Positions 45,719 through 58,139 are shown, counted from the first letter of the stretch. The stretch is DNA of 64,000 nucleotides from Adineta ricciae (GCA_905250025.1 CAJNOJ010000278.1:1-64000); one strand, 5' to 3'. The notes: generated from the letters alone by a model not told the origin. Translations and numbers: made by a program.

Positions 45719-47360
45719 TCAGTTTACTTGAATCATTTCATAGTTTTCGGTTTGTTTTTTATTAAGCAAAAGAAGAAAAACGGAAAAAAATATAACCAAA
45801 ACTGACGTATTATTTAAAAGGACGACTTTGTAAAATTTTAATGAGTAAATCAAAGCGAAGCCTCGTACATTGTAGAAGTCATGAAATGAAGACAATAACG
45901 AAGCGTTAAAATGATTCAAAGGCAGAAGAAATATGTCAGTCCTAATCTCTTTATTCAGCGATACTATTTTTTCATTTTCTCGCATGTTATCTTGTGCATT
46001 CGTGACCGAATAATGCTCCGATGATACAAATTTTCGTGCGATTTCTAACGGTTTTTCGTAGTAATTCATAATTTTGGAACAACTTCCTTGGCATTTAAAT
46101 AAATATCCCAAATGTCCATAATTGGCGAATTTTTAGCACTTTTTCATAATAATTCAAAGCTAAATTATATTGATTCTTTCTCGAATAAATCGTGCCTGAC
46201 GTATCATATGTCGCGACTAAATTGAACGAGTTTGGTGGAAGTGTTTTCTCTTCAATCTTCATTGCTTTAGTCACATAAGTTAAAACTTGGTCATACTCAT
46301 TCATCAAGCGATAATTTTCTTCTCAAAGTCTTTGTCTTATTGTCAATGCTTGCCGAAAATATTTCAAGTTATCCTTTGACCCCTGGCATTTTAACGACGC
46401 CCGTGCGAGTAGACAGTTTCCTCAACGTATCCAGATTCGTATCATCATTACTCGCTAAACTCACATGTATCACCAACATTTGATCTTTGAAATGTTCGGT
46501 AACGTTTTTGATACAAAAGAGAGCATCGAGCATAATCAACACTTCATGTTCACTTTAGTACTCACCCTTTTTTTGTTGATCATATGAGCAAAGGCTTTTG
46601 TTCGTAGTTTTGGATTGATTTCAATTTCAAATAGCATCGCTCGCGTTTGATTTTGGCTTTGGAGAAGCTCGATCTTGACTAGTTGACAAAAAAAAACAAA
46701 TTTATCGGCAAGAATCCATCGATGTTATTGCTCATGGGTTCAAATTCATTCATATTTATCATTTGTCGTCGATTAGCATTCAATAGAAACATGCGTCTCG
46801 AATGTACCATCAAACAGACTTATCTACGATGTAAGTCTCCTCGAATTCGTCGATGATTTTCAAAACTTCACTATAGTTCATGTATGTTTTCTTACAGACG
46901 TTGATGAGTTCTTTGCGATCAGTTTGTTTTGATGGTGCATTCGCGTGGAAGAACTTTGATGAACAATTGAAACCACATGAAAGTGGCATATCGTGCTTGT
47001 AAATTGTTACAAATGAAACTTATATTACCGATATTAGCAGATTATCTTCTGTTTCTGTTCGAGCACCATGATTTTTTGAGACATAATGGACTGATTCGAC
47101 ATAAGTTGTGTAGACAGAACTGAGCTACAAAAATGGAAGAATTGAAAAAGTTTCGACTACGGAAAACGATATCAATTGTAACAGATTGTGAATTGATGGA
47201 AGAATGTATCAAACAAATGTACCGAAAACGATCAGAATGAGATTTTCTTTCGCTGTTTTGCGAAGATATTCCTCACAAACTTCGACACTGTCAAATTGAA
47301 TCAATACTACCATCAAACCAAATACAAATAAACTCATCTCGAGCAGCATTCATCTCTTTC
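45719..47360 (-). pseudogene. ART-TPR type protein, decayed copy B
   Basis: More of the gene survives than in A. Minus-strand pieces include an ART-like portion (AMLFEIEINPKLRTKAFAH near 46570-46650), a SNDDTNLDTLRKLS-like linker and kinesin-light-chain TPRs (NQYNLALNYYEKVLKIRQ at about 46110-46170). Many frame changes and stops show it is not functional. With the intact ART gene nearby, two different ART families lie in the same segment. Confidence 0.65.
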
Positions 47361-48243
47361 AAAGACAAGTACTGAATGAAAACCAATGCTTTCTGTTTGT
47401 GCCTTTGTCAATATAGAAAAAATTCCTTCGCTAAGAAACCAATTCGTATGAAATTTAATCAATAGACAAAAGATAGAAATGCACTATCATTCGAAAATTT
47501 TCATTATTTCTAAAAATATCCGACGTCTTTTATTCGACAAACCTTATTTATATTTGAGTTCAGAGCAAAACAAATCTCAATCATGCAAAACATGACTTAT
47601 GTTCGTTGTTGTACTGAATAACTGTGTATATTCAAAGAAAAACAAACGTTCTTTCTCGTTCTGTTGCATTGATATAATTACAACGAAAAAAACAACAACA
47701 GGTAACTGCAATCTTTTCTTAATGAAAAATACAAACACGTTGTTCTTTCAATTTGTTTAAAATTCAACAAACGACGTCATTTCATTGATTCGGTGCTTTT
47801 TTTTTCTAATAGAAATATGTGCATTTTCGCGAAAAGTCAGCGCTGTCCAATACATGTGACCCTATTATTTTCTTCTTCATTCTGTCTTCACTTTAAATGT
47901 CCTTAATCAATCTATGCAATCATTCATAATAGAAAACGTCACATTTCTCTTGCAGTCGAATATGATTTGATATTTTTCTTTTTATTTTTATTCATCGGTG
48001 TGAAACATCAAACATTTCGACTCTGTGCGAAATATTTTCATTGAAAAATGCAGACAGAATTATTCAGTTTGAGAGAGACTTTCTATTTGTTCGAAATCAT
48101 ATCAAACTATGAGTCCTATGACGCATATTTGGTTTTTCCCCTTCGAGACACGTTTGAGGAAGTGTAATGAATAATCGTTATAATAATGAGAAACATGTGA
48201 ATATCGTACACACATTTGTTTATTTTTTGTTGATAGTGTTAAA
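47361..48243. other. Non-coding interval upstream of the acyltransferase, copy B
   Basis: No supported gene; collinear with A. Presumed promoter of the next gene. Confidence 0.4.
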
Positions 48244-49718
48244 ATGACGAGCAAAGGTCATCGAAGAGCATCTTTAAAACAATTAAAGCAACGATTGATG
48301 GGTCCAGCAGAGAATGCGTTAATAGTCACATCGCAACAACATCTTGGTTATATGAAAGTTGGTGAAGTTTTGCATCTGCAAGGACCTTATATTCCTATAG
48401 AAAGTTTCATCTTAGCAGTTCGTCGCTTACAACTTCGTCATCCATTTCTCCGGAGTCGATTAGAAAGCAATCCAGCGAAACCTGGAACTTATCTTTTACA
48501 AGAAGATCTCTCACTCAATCTAAATGTTATCGAACTTTTGAGAAATCGGTCTGATCACGCCAATTTCTGGCGACAACAATGGAAAATCAGAGAAAAAGAG
48601 CCCGCAGTTATTGGACAAGGTCTGGCTGAATTTTGGCTTCTACAAGTATGTTCCAACATTTTCTTCAAACGAATTTTTATTTTAAATCCATGTAGGATTC
48701 GAATGATGATAATGATGATAGCAGTCCTCGTGAAATTGTAGTCATATGTGAACATAGTATCTGTGATGGTTTATCATTAAGTACAGTCGCACATGAGCTT
48801 CTTCTTTCGTTAAGTGAAGATGACACAAATATGTTTGAAACGTCATTGAATTGGCCGATAACAATGGAAGCTGCCGTTCGACGGACTCTTACCAAATGGA
48901 ATCGTGTTCGAACGTACGGAAGATTTATTCCCGTGGCTTTATATTGGCGTGCGACGAGTTGTCGACGTACCGTTCGAATTCCTTTAACACCTGCGCATGA
49001 TTCCATCAGTGAAATGGCTAAACATTGCCAAACCGAAGCTTTTTACGGTCGATTGAACAAAGAAGCTACAAAAAATTTATTAGAAAAATGTCGAAGTGAA
49101 GGCGTAACGATGACATCTGCTATTGGCAGTGCAGTTCTATGTGCAATTTCGAAATTAGTTAATACCAAAAAAGAACACGTCGACGAATTAGTTTTAGCTT
49201 TAACTGCAGATACACGACAGAGATGCAATCCCCAAATTCCCAATCATGATTTAAGTTTTCACGCGTCAGCAACTATGGCATTTACAATGCCGAAACGAGA
49301 AATACCAACAACATCAGAAGGCATGTGGAAATTAGCGATGAGATTCGGAACTCATTTAAAAAACTCACTCGATGCTGGACATATTCATGTTCTCGCGATG
49401 ATGTTAGGAAGACTGTATCAAAAGAATATTCATCAACCGAATTATGCAGAAGTTCCTACTTGTATTATTTCCAATTGGGGTCGATTACCATTTCAAGAAC
49501 AGTATGGGCGATGGCAGCTGATCGACACAACACCGTTCTTGAATTTGATTTTAACCGTTATGCCGTATATTTTTGTACAAACTGTGAATGGAAATTTAAC
49601 CATTGGAATTATGGGTTCGGTTCCTACGATGCCTTCGAATGTCTTGGAAGATTTATGTAATGGAACGATCAGAAATTTACTTTTAATGATTGAAGAAATA
49701 TCTACTTTACGTTTTTAA
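48244..49718 (+). CDS. Condensation-fold acyltransferase (alcohol acetyltransferase/PapA-like), copy B
   Basis: Exons 48244-48645 and 48696-49718 with a 50-nt intron give 474 residues. HxxxDG (CEHSICDGLS) is intact. A one-base difference in a T-run near 49680 makes the C-terminus run on as LLLMIEEISTLRF instead of ending at NLFFND as in A, so one copy has a shifted tail; the catalytic part is unaffected. Confidence 0.8.
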
Positions 49719-50746
49719 AAACGAAATCAGTTGTGTGTGCTTGTATTTATTTTGTAAGAATTTATAGAAAGTTTTATAAAAGCGCATAAATTTTTCGAAT
49801 GCTTCGAACAAATTTCGGATTACTTAGTAGTGTTACCAGTGACAGTATAGTCTGGAAAAATGTTATGAACATCTATTAACTGGCTTTGTTGATTGATTGA
49901 AGTCATATTTTAAATGTCAGCCGTCGACATAAACTGTTAGTACAGTTATTGATCAGAAAAGTAGACTTGTTGCAGAGTTGGAACCGGTTCATCATATTGG
50001 AATTTTATATTTATATTTACAGTTTTTTTTTCCATTCCACCGTGTCGAATTTCCTTGAAATTCAAGACTGGAAACCGATCTGTGAATGATTTTACTGTCT
50101 TAGTATAGATAAAACATGATGTACATGAATGATTTTGCCAGCTTAGTATCTAGAATGAACCGAAAGAATTTTGGAAATCGTCGGGTCGAACCGAATGAAA
50201 AAAAAACTTGTCCGGTTCTAATCTACAAGGATGCAAGACCAAATACTTTGACCCTTTGTGTCAAAATCGGAATTCTTCATTGAAATCGGCGTGAAACTAC
50301 CACGACGCAGCACAAAAATGAGTCCATTCGATAGAGCTCCTCGAGTCCTGATTCAAAGTATCATACGTGCTTTATATGACATTTCAATCTAGTCAAAAGT
50401 ATTTGACAAACTCATCCCAAATACAAGGCGTGACCGGATGGAAATTAGACAAGATGTCATGTTTGAAAGTTGTAATTCTTAGACTATTCCTTGAAATTGC
50501 GCCGCTCAAAGCAATGGAGACTACTCACCAGGATAAAAATATCTACATTTTATAGAGTTTCACAAGAAATCTTGCTGCCTGTGTCGTATTATCAGGTAAA
50601 AAGTATAAAATACTGAAAAGTTCATTTATCCTGTTTCGCGTTATGATATTTATTGTGGCAAAGCTTAGGTACCTACAACGGTACGACCTCAAGGTGACAG
50701 AAAACATGCCTGAATAGATAAAACTGAAACATTTTCTTCACGTTTT
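49719..50746. other. Non-coding interval, copy B
   Basis: No supported gene; collinear with 24412-25400. Confidence 0.4.
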
Positions 50747-51877
50747 TTATACATTAGTTGTTCCAGCTATTATTCGTTGTTTCAGAGCAACAGGATTTCG
50801 ATTTGTGGCTTCAGTTGCCTTTAAAGATCGAATGTTCCCATCGATCTGACTTCCATTAGTCAGTGATTGATGAGTTCGCATCGACAGGCATTTGACTAGG
50901 CCTGTTGCTGTTAAAATCTTTTTAAATCCATATCGAGTACAACGTTTAAATTCAGCATTGAATTTTGAACTGCTAAGAGTGTATACGTAAAATCCAATCA
51001 CACAATTAGTGTAATAAAGTGTTCGAGTACTATACCAGAATAGATTGTAAATCGCTCGATCCTGTGGCGAAAATTGTAGTTTAAGAAATGTCAATCCAAA
51101 TGTACTGAACATTCTGACACAACAATATGGAATCGCAAGCAGAGTAGTAATCGTTACTTGAGTTAAAAGCATTCGAATCAATTGACGATCATTGAAGCGC
51201 AGTTGATCGTTTCTTGTCCTATCTTCTTGTGGGCCGACACGATTTCGAATTTGCCGAACATTGAGAAATGTTAAAATACCGAAAATGACCATAAATAGAA
51301 TTGGTAGGATGCAAGTTGTCATAAGAAACAACATATTCAAAAAAATTAAATAGTCTGATGATTGACCATTGCAAGTGATCGGGCTACCGCTCGTATACAC
51401 TCTATATACGAATGGTATGTGCCCATAGATTAGGAAAAAGGAGAAGATGGTGAATATAATTGTTTTCTTAGATATTGATGCATTGCTCATGCGACGAATT
51501 CGCGCATCATGTGAATTTAAGAGATATCGGTCGAAACTTGCTAGAACAATAAATCATAATACGAGACAGAAGACAGGATTTGCCACCCAGTTTCGTAGTA
51601 TACACAAAGGATTATTGATAGTTGCGTAGTCCCAATTCCATATGTTTGAAAGATATTGATGAAGAATCGCCATATAGATCACAAATAAGTTGCTGATCGA
51701 AGCAGCCAGAAAATACATTGAATATGGATTGCTACGTAACGTCGACCGAGTGAACACAATTATGTTGAAAATATTTCCACATGTTCCAAAAGCAATTTCT
51801 AAGATAGGAGCAATGTGATTAATCCAAATTATAGTCAAATTGATATTTTCAATCACACTATCGATTGAGCTCGACAT
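50747..51877 (-). pseudogene. Rhodopsin-like GPCR with one in-frame stop, copy B
   Basis: A full-length seven-helix receptor from ATG 51877 to stop 50747, about 376 codons, with GNIFNIIVF (TM1), a DRY-type FDRYLL and a long basic C-tail. One TGA near 51555 replaces the Trp codon TGG seen in copy C (VLWFIVLASFDRY). Everything else is open, so the inactivation is recent, or the base is a sequencing error. Copies A (3' end) and C (5' half) are truncated at different points, so no intact version exists in the window. Confidence 0.8.
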
Positions 51878-53645
51878 AATCTAGGTGTTCAATAAAGGGA
51901 ATATGTTTATTGAAAACTATCTTGGTAAAGAGACTACGTCTGTTTCTGTTTTCAAAAATTAGACTGTTGAGTGGACTTTCTATCGTTTTGAATAAGTTTT
52001 GCTGACAGCTAATATGAACGGGTTAAAGCAAAAGGATTAAATTGGCGAATCACAGGCAGGACGGTCTTTTCAATATGCTCGCTTTTTAATAGACAATAAA
52101 GTGGCATGTGACGTTGGAAGAATTAAATCACTCTTCTATTCAGCTTGTGAAGAACCACTCATAAATTGAGAATTACAGACTTATTTCAAATGAGAAAATA
52201 AAAATTTCGGTCAAATCTCAGTGTTAAAATTGATTCTTCTCTAAATTAATTTTAAGTTCAGCCGAAAAATAAGACCGTGCTCAATGTAAAAGATTTACGC
52301 ATATATTGTTCTGTTACTAGTGATGATACTGTACACTTACTTGTCAAAAGTAACTGCTTTTCGCTGTATTCTGAAAAGGTATTATCAAACGCGTCTGATA
52401 TATTGTTATTGATCACGTAGTAATAAATTTTTATATACTTTCTTTTGATATATGAACTGCACTAAGCAAATCGTCTGGTCACACAATATAGTTCGTACTA
52501 TATATAGCCATTGTGTCATGATTTACACCCCGAAGACACGTTGTAAACCAATTTATTTTGATCGAGTCGGATGTATTACCTATAGCTGTGATAGTTTCAA
52601 TAAAAGAGAAGTCATGTGCTTTTTCATATAATTACGATGACAAAAAAGATTATCTTGTTGTTGTCATCTGTACGAGACATGATTTATAACATTAATCATA
52701 CAAGTCTGACAAGATAATAATAGTAACATAGAGATAAACAAGTAACAGAGTAGAGTCTCGACAACACGAACACCAAGATATTTTTATGAACTGCTAATTT
52801 CTTATTTATTTCCATCGGAAACTGTAATGAGAGAGAAAAGGGAGAATGTGAACGCTATTTACTTATTCACACTCATATTTTACATCTATTCTCAAGATTC
52901 ATATCAGTGATAGAGAATTGTAGACATCAAGAAGAAGCAAATGTATATTTTAACAGCAGACTATGCACTGCTGTAGCTCGACTTGAGTGAGAATCCTAGC
53001 TATACTGCTTTACTTAGACGTAAATAAAATACAGTGATTTAGAATTAAAATTTATTTCTTCAATACGAATGAAATGGAATCTTTTACAAGATGATCAGAA
53101 TGATTCTCAGTTAATGCTAATAGAGTACATTGTTTTTGAAGATATTTCGAAGCTTCGGACAATACACGAAGAGCACATAAATGTGAGGAAATGGAACAAA
53201 TTGTTTTCGATTGTGTTTCAAATATTCTCAATTGTTCGCATCGCAATTGCTCTTTCAGACGTACATATAATGGCGACACCTGATAAACACATTGGTGTGC
53301 TGTACATCGAAGAGGTTTTCCTTGCACATTCTGATTGGCGTTTTGATTATTTAATGTTAATGTATCTATTTCCATTTTTTACGATTCATTCCAAATCAAA
53401 TTATTCAAAATTCAGTATCTGTTTCGAATCTGAACTCTCTTTCCTTTACAAAAAACAACGAATGACTCAATCAACTACGTAATATCTCTCCAATGAATAC
53501 AAATTGGTACATGAATGTACTTTTATTTTACATTACTCATATTATACACCTACAGTTTATAATGACATGCTCACTACATACTCCCGATGCACTTTTTCAA
53601 TATTTTTCTAGAAATAAAACACCCATGAATCAAGCAGTGTGCACC
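51878..53645. other. Non-coding interval between GPCR and flavoprotein, copy B
   Basis: Collinear with segment C. The region 53052-53482 is open on both strands, but in C about 130 bp of it are deleted, so I do not call a gene. An N-terminal open extension of the flavoprotein (from 53493) is probably 5'UTR. Confidence 0.45.
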
Positions 53646-53746
53646 ATGGCTGAAAAACTGAATATAATTATCGTAGGCGCGTCCTATCTTGGCAGTAAAG
53701 TTGCTCGAGCTCTCGCAAAGTCAATGCCTCAAGATTTAGCTGCAAA
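53646..53746 (+). pseudogene. AIFM2/FSP1-like flavoprotein, 5' end cut at N, copy B
   Basis: The first 33 codons (MAEKLNIIIVGASYLGSKVA, the FAD-binding glycine loop) are followed by the N at 53747 and then the inside of a MITE. The point of interruption is not a TTAA, so this is not a simple insertion; likely a scaffold join rather than a true gene break. Confidence 0.75.
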
Positions 53747-53747
53747 N
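53747..53747. other. Single N, junction of flavoprotein exon and MITE interior
   Basis: Left side is coding, right side starts about 24 bp inside the piggyBac-like MITE. See finding on N junctions. Confidence 0.8.
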
Positions 53748-53976
53748 ACGTATATATACGTCCAGCTACAAATTAACTTGTACTTTGCATCCTCACAACT
53801 TTTGTTATGTCCTTATGTGATATATATGATTACAGACAATGAATGCTCACATATAACATGGTGAGATATCATCTTTCATACTATGTTCTCATTTAAAATA
53901 TTTCTAGAAAAAATATTTTATTAGTTTTTCAAAACTCTCATTTTCTGCTGTAATAACCCCGTCCCCAAGGGGTTAA
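53748..53976. mobile_element. piggyBac-like MITE, copy 2 (left end lost at N)
   Basis: Almost identical to 31556-31776, and adds the right terminal repeat CCCCGTCCCCAAGGGGTTAA. Same orientation as copy 1. Confidence 0.75.
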
Positions 53977-54777
53977 TTAACTTATCATTAGCTGCATATA
54001 GAATATTAATATTCGCAGTAAGAATTGGTCGAAGAGTAATCTATAGTGAGGAACTCGAGTTTCATGTTTGCTTTACTTAATTTATTAATTATTAACTCCG
54101 TGCGAATCAGAGATGTCAACATTCTCCATTCCCAAGCGTTGCATTTGGAGGAATGGAACAGATTTCAGATAACGTTTTATAGCATCTTCCCAAACACAAC
54201 GAAGGTATTGACATATAAATATCTACAACATTAAGCAAAACCATCATCCGTTTCCTGTTCCGGGAATGAGAACGCTTCAAGCTTTCCTCGTTCTTCTTGC
54301 CGCATTCTTGAACGAAGAACGCCACAAAATCTTTTACTTTTCCAAGGAGAGGCACGTTTCACTCTTTTTTGTCTACTCGAAACGTGAGTAGACTACTAGA
54401 ATCAATCAGTGTGGCCGTCCGACCGTTTACACGATAGCTTTCGATAGAAAAATCGGAACATAGGCAAAGTTAGCACTATATTCAAGTACTTCTTGTCCAG
54501 ATTCGTCTGTTTACTTGTTTTGACTTTCAGGACGATTGTGTTAGATGCGCAATTTGTTGCTGTATCGAATAGTATCAAATTTGATGGGGGTAACCGTCCA
54601 AAAAAACAGTTTTTCACCCAGATTTCAGAAAAAACAACGTTTGTATTTCTTGTCCAGATTCGTTCTATGAGTTGTTTTAGCTTCAGAGACGGTCGTGTTT
54701 GTGTGCGAACTCAATTCTCTATCGAATGATATTATTTTCAGTGGGGGTTATCGGAGGTGATGGTGTTGGGTGTGTGG
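53977..54777. other. Non-coding interval with a diverged tandem duplication
   Basis: No supported gene. Two related units begin CTTGTCCAGATTCGT at about 54491 and 54649 and run about 110 bp each; both end in G-rich GATGGGGGT/GTGGGGGTTA. The upstream part is AT-rich spacer. Confidence 0.45.
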
Positions 54778-54989
54778 CCCAGGTAAAAAATCCGATCGGA
54801 TTCCTGGAAACGGAATTGCATTGGAATCCGGCTAGAAAAATCCCGTCGGTTGTTGCAAATGTTATGAGCGATCTTTTTAGCTATGTTCTATGATGATCCT
54901 TAGAAAATCCACGCTTCGAATCCGTCGAATTCCTGTAGGATCTGATAAAATCCTATATTGGATCCGAGTATGGGATTGTTCGACCTGGG
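54778..54989 (+). mobile_element. CCCAGGT-type palindromic element, complete copy
   Basis: Begins CCCAGGTAAAAAATCCGATC and ends GATTGTTCGACCTGGG, so CCCAGGT/ACCTGGG forms short inverted ends. The interior repeats variants of AATCCGATCGGATT, a self-complementary 14-mer. No coding capacity. Related to 31778-31941 (inverted) and, at the ends, to 58140-58391. Confidence 0.65.
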
Positions 54990-55613
54990 CACAGCAATAC
55001 GATGAGCTGGTCAAAACTGCCATCTCGCGTTAACCGAGTAAACTTCCCCCAGCATCCTGTTGGTTACCATGAGTTTCTAAATCGCGCATCGATGTTTTGG
55101 AGGAAAGAATGGTTCTAAGACATAGCTGAAGTCGAATTCGCAATAGATTCTGTCATTTTATGAAGAATCATTGCGAGCTGAGATATCTTATGACCTGAAT
55201 GAAGATTTCATTCAGCCTTTCTCCCTTTCCGGTTGACGGTTCTTACCCTATGTCGACCTTCCTCGGAACCTCAGAGACCGTCATGAAAAGTTTAGTGACG
55301 ATAGCTATCACAGGGACTAAGTACATATTGAACAGACAGTCAGAAAATAACCTTTCTTCTTTATACATGTAGAAGATAATATTAGTTTAGGTTAGATTTT
55401 ATCATACGCAGTACAAATGTTCTTATTATCAACAATAATCTTTATAGTTAGCCAATCGTATGAGTTTTTCTTTCTCCTAATAATTATATTTTGCAGAGAG
55501 AAAAACTGAAGGAAAAGAATATAACAAATGTTCATTTTATTCATTTCTTTGTTGCTGACAGAAATTAAAGTCGTCGTCTGAAAGACAACTGAAGACTTCA
55601 TCGACAGATTAGC
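54990..55613. other. Non-coding interval upstream of the Kelch gene
   Basis: No supported gene; presumed promoter and 5'UTR of the gene at 55614. Confidence 0.45.
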
Positions 55614-57145
55614 ATGAAGGCTGCTACAAGTCAAACCAATATTTTCTCAATCGACACATTGTAATCTCTATAAAACTAGAATTGCAAACTAACTGATTAA
55701 TATTTGTTGTAGGAGAAAAAACCTAGGAAAGAAACGACTTGTATGGCTGAGTATCGGTATAATTATAGTGATTGTAGCAGCTACTATTATTCCAGCAACG
55801 CTTGTTCTAACGAAGAAGAGTAGCACAACATTGGCAACTGTTGGAACAACAACGAATAGCACAACACTAACAACTGATGGGACAACAGTGAATAACACAA
55901 CATTGTCAACTATTAGAACATCAACGAATAACACAACGCTAACAACTGCTACAACAACAGCGAAAAGCGCATCAACTATTACAACGGAAATAATCACGAC
56001 AACACCTACTAGCAAAGGTAACCATGTCTATAGAAATTACTAAGAATAGTATTCTAAACGAAACTGTAGCCTGGGTACAACTTAATCAAATGAATGAGTT
56101 ACGAATATATCACACAGCATCATTATTGCTCGACGGAAGAGTTTTGGTAACTGGTGGTGAACGCGAAAAAACTGGTTTGAATACTGCTGAGTTATTTGAC
56201 CCAGACACAGGAATATGGTCTCTCGTGAATCCCATGAATTTCCATCGAGAAAGACATACAGCGTCTGTACTGAAGGATGGAACAGTTTTAGTCACAGGTG
56301 GTTTGAGCAGAGAAAATTCCCTTGTTAGTTCAGAAGTATTTCATCCAAACAATCAAACGTGGACAATAACAGATGACATGAATGATGGAAGATATGGTCA
56401 TACAGCAACTGTATTATCGGATGGTAGGGTATTAGTTACTGGTGGAGGTGAGAGTACGGACAGGTAGTTTCGTACAAGGCTAAAAATGGTACTTTCACTG
56501 ATTCAGTATGTAAAATTTGATTTTAGTGCCGAAATATATGATCCACTCAATAGAACATGGACAAAAACTGCTAACATGACACGACCGCGACAATGGCATC
56601 AAGCTTCCGTTTTACTAGATGGCAAAATCTTGGTTACAGGAACAAGCCCAAAAGCTTTACATGCAAATACAGATCACTATAAGGATATGGGATGCAACAC
56701 TGAAATATATGATCCAGTCACAGAAACATGGATAAATATCACTAATATGCATGTATCACGATATTTCCATACAGCAACAGTATTATTAGATGGAAAAGTA
56801 TTGGTTACTGGTGGAGTTTCTACTCTTGACATGAAAACTACAGAACTGTATGATCCAGAAACTGGGAAATGGGCACAAACTAGTAGATTAAACACTGGAA
56901 GAGGAATTCATAGAGCATTGTTACTAGCAAGTGGACGTATTTTAGTTACTGGTGGTTTGCATCGCCTACGTGAGACAAAAAATGTTGAACTATATGATCC
57001 GTTTAATAAAACATGGTCCCTGATCGATGCTATGAATTGTGGTAGATCTGGCCATACACTATTGACAGTAAGGAATGAAGCAGTGTTGGCTATTGGGGGT
57101 ATACGAAGGAATATTCAATGTAGTGCTGAACTCTTTTCACCATGA
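55614..57145 (+). CDS. Kelch-repeat type II membrane protein, 4 exons
   Basis: Exons 55614-55660, 55713-56017, 56070-56463 and 56527-57145 (introns 52, 52 and 63 nt) join in frame to 454 residues. A short basic cytoplasmic N-terminus is followed by one helix (LVWLSIGIIIVIVAATII, about 24-41), a Thr-rich stalk of about 65 residues (mucin-like, likely O-glycosylated), then six or so Kelch blades of the form R-HTA-L-DGRVLVTGG...E-YDP...W. These blades are of the bacterial/galactose-oxidase-like style common in bdelloids, joined to an animal-type stalk and introns. Predicted extracellular beta-propeller for binding; no copper-oxidase residues can be claimed. One copy only. Confidence 0.85.
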
Positions 57146-57710
57146 AACTCAACCATCAGTAATTTTTTTTGTCAACCGCTTTCAGACACTTTATCAGTTT
57201 AATTAAACCTCGTTTCTTTTGTGCTTTGCAACAATCATTGCTTATACTTTGAACTCTACTTTCTATTCAATAGTTTGTATATGTATGAGGAGGAAACAGG
57301 GTGAGGGTGAAGATGAGTTTGAAAATAGGATTAAAAAGAAACTTTAATTAGAAATCTTTTCACCTGCCCACGATACAATTTAATCAAGATCATTTAAGAT
57401 ATCCACGGCGATATACTTACAATGGAAGTGTTCGAACTGTAAGTTGAATTTACCAGATATTTTTGCATCAGTAGAAAGCCCTCACCGCCAAACTAGCATT
57501 GTTAAAATATTACCGGTTGTTAGCGTACCCTTATGGAGATATTCGATTTTTAAAATATGCATGGCTAGGGCATATACGTACTTTAAGATTGTTTCTATTG
57601 ATTTTTTTATACAATTAACCAGATACTTTACTTCTAGACTAGTAGAATCTTTGTGAAGCTTATTAATAGAATTAAGATCATCCCTAATTTCGATGTCTTC
57701 TGTTACCTAG
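57146..57710. other. Non-coding interval
   Basis: No supported gene. Ends with the left target-site copy TTACCTAG (57703-57710) of the MITE that follows. Confidence 0.5.
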
Positions 57711-57808
57711 CAGCGGCGGATTTAGGGGAGGGGGAGGGCGATGAGGGCTATCGCCCCCCTCCCCCTCCAAAAATCGTCCCTCCCTTCAAAATCCTAGATT
57801 CACCACTG
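57711..57808. mobile_element. hAT-type MITE, 98 bp, with 8-bp target duplication
   Basis: Starts CAGCGGCGGATTTAGG and ends CCTAGATTCACCACTG, inverted repeats with CAG...CTG ends. It is flanked on both sides by the direct 8-mer TTACCTAG (57703-57710 and 57809-57816), the hAT signature. The inside is a G-rich arm and a C-rich arm that can form a hairpin (GAGGGGGAGGGCGAT ... ATCGCCCCCCTCCCCCTC). Confidence 0.9.
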
Positions 57809-57816
57809 TTACCTAG

Positions 57817-58048
57817 ATGCTATCTAAATTGGAAAAGATACATAATATCTTTCCCAATTTATGCGCGCGTATAATATTCAAAACCGAAAGTGCATTGATG
57901 CGTCACTTGGTGGTCTATTGACCACTTATTTATGATTGGTGTTATGAAATCACAATGAAATATACTATCCAAGAATTATTCTCTTTCATTCTCTGCTTTA
58001 TCTACCTATCAGGAACGTCTACTTAATACAATTAAAACATGAAATTAT
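57817..58048. other. Non-coding interval
   Basis: AT-rich spacer; nothing recognised. Confidence 0.4.
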
Positions 58049-58139
58049 GAGTAGCTGCCTAATTCGACTTATAATATAAGTGACCAATTCCTAGCACTCT
58101 TAGGCATAGAAATAGATTTAGTTTTGCTTATACATACAT
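58049..58139 (+). repeat. Interspersed repeat R1, copy 2
   Basis: About 90 bp nearly identical to 8404-8494. The palindromic element at 58140 follows at once, and the 3' part of R1 reappears on its other side at 58415-58454. Confidence 0.75.

Larger units (their letters stand above)
31942..53746. repeat. Segment B: second copy, collinear with A then with C
   Basis: 31942-50988 matches segment A (9125-25634) in the same orientation; from 51494 to 53746 it matches segment C (58481-60459). The roughly 500 bp between (50989-51493) have no second copy here. Both flanks are single-N positions or repeats. Confidence 0.9.

Noticed and set aside
51553-51557. TGA in the B GPCR as a recoded codon
   Set aside because: Copy C has TGG at the same codon and there is no support for recoding; a nonsense mutation or base error is simpler.
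53052-53482. Region open on both strands upstream of the flavoprotein
   Set aside because: About 130 bp of it are deleted in segment C without frame preservation and no domain is visible on either strand.
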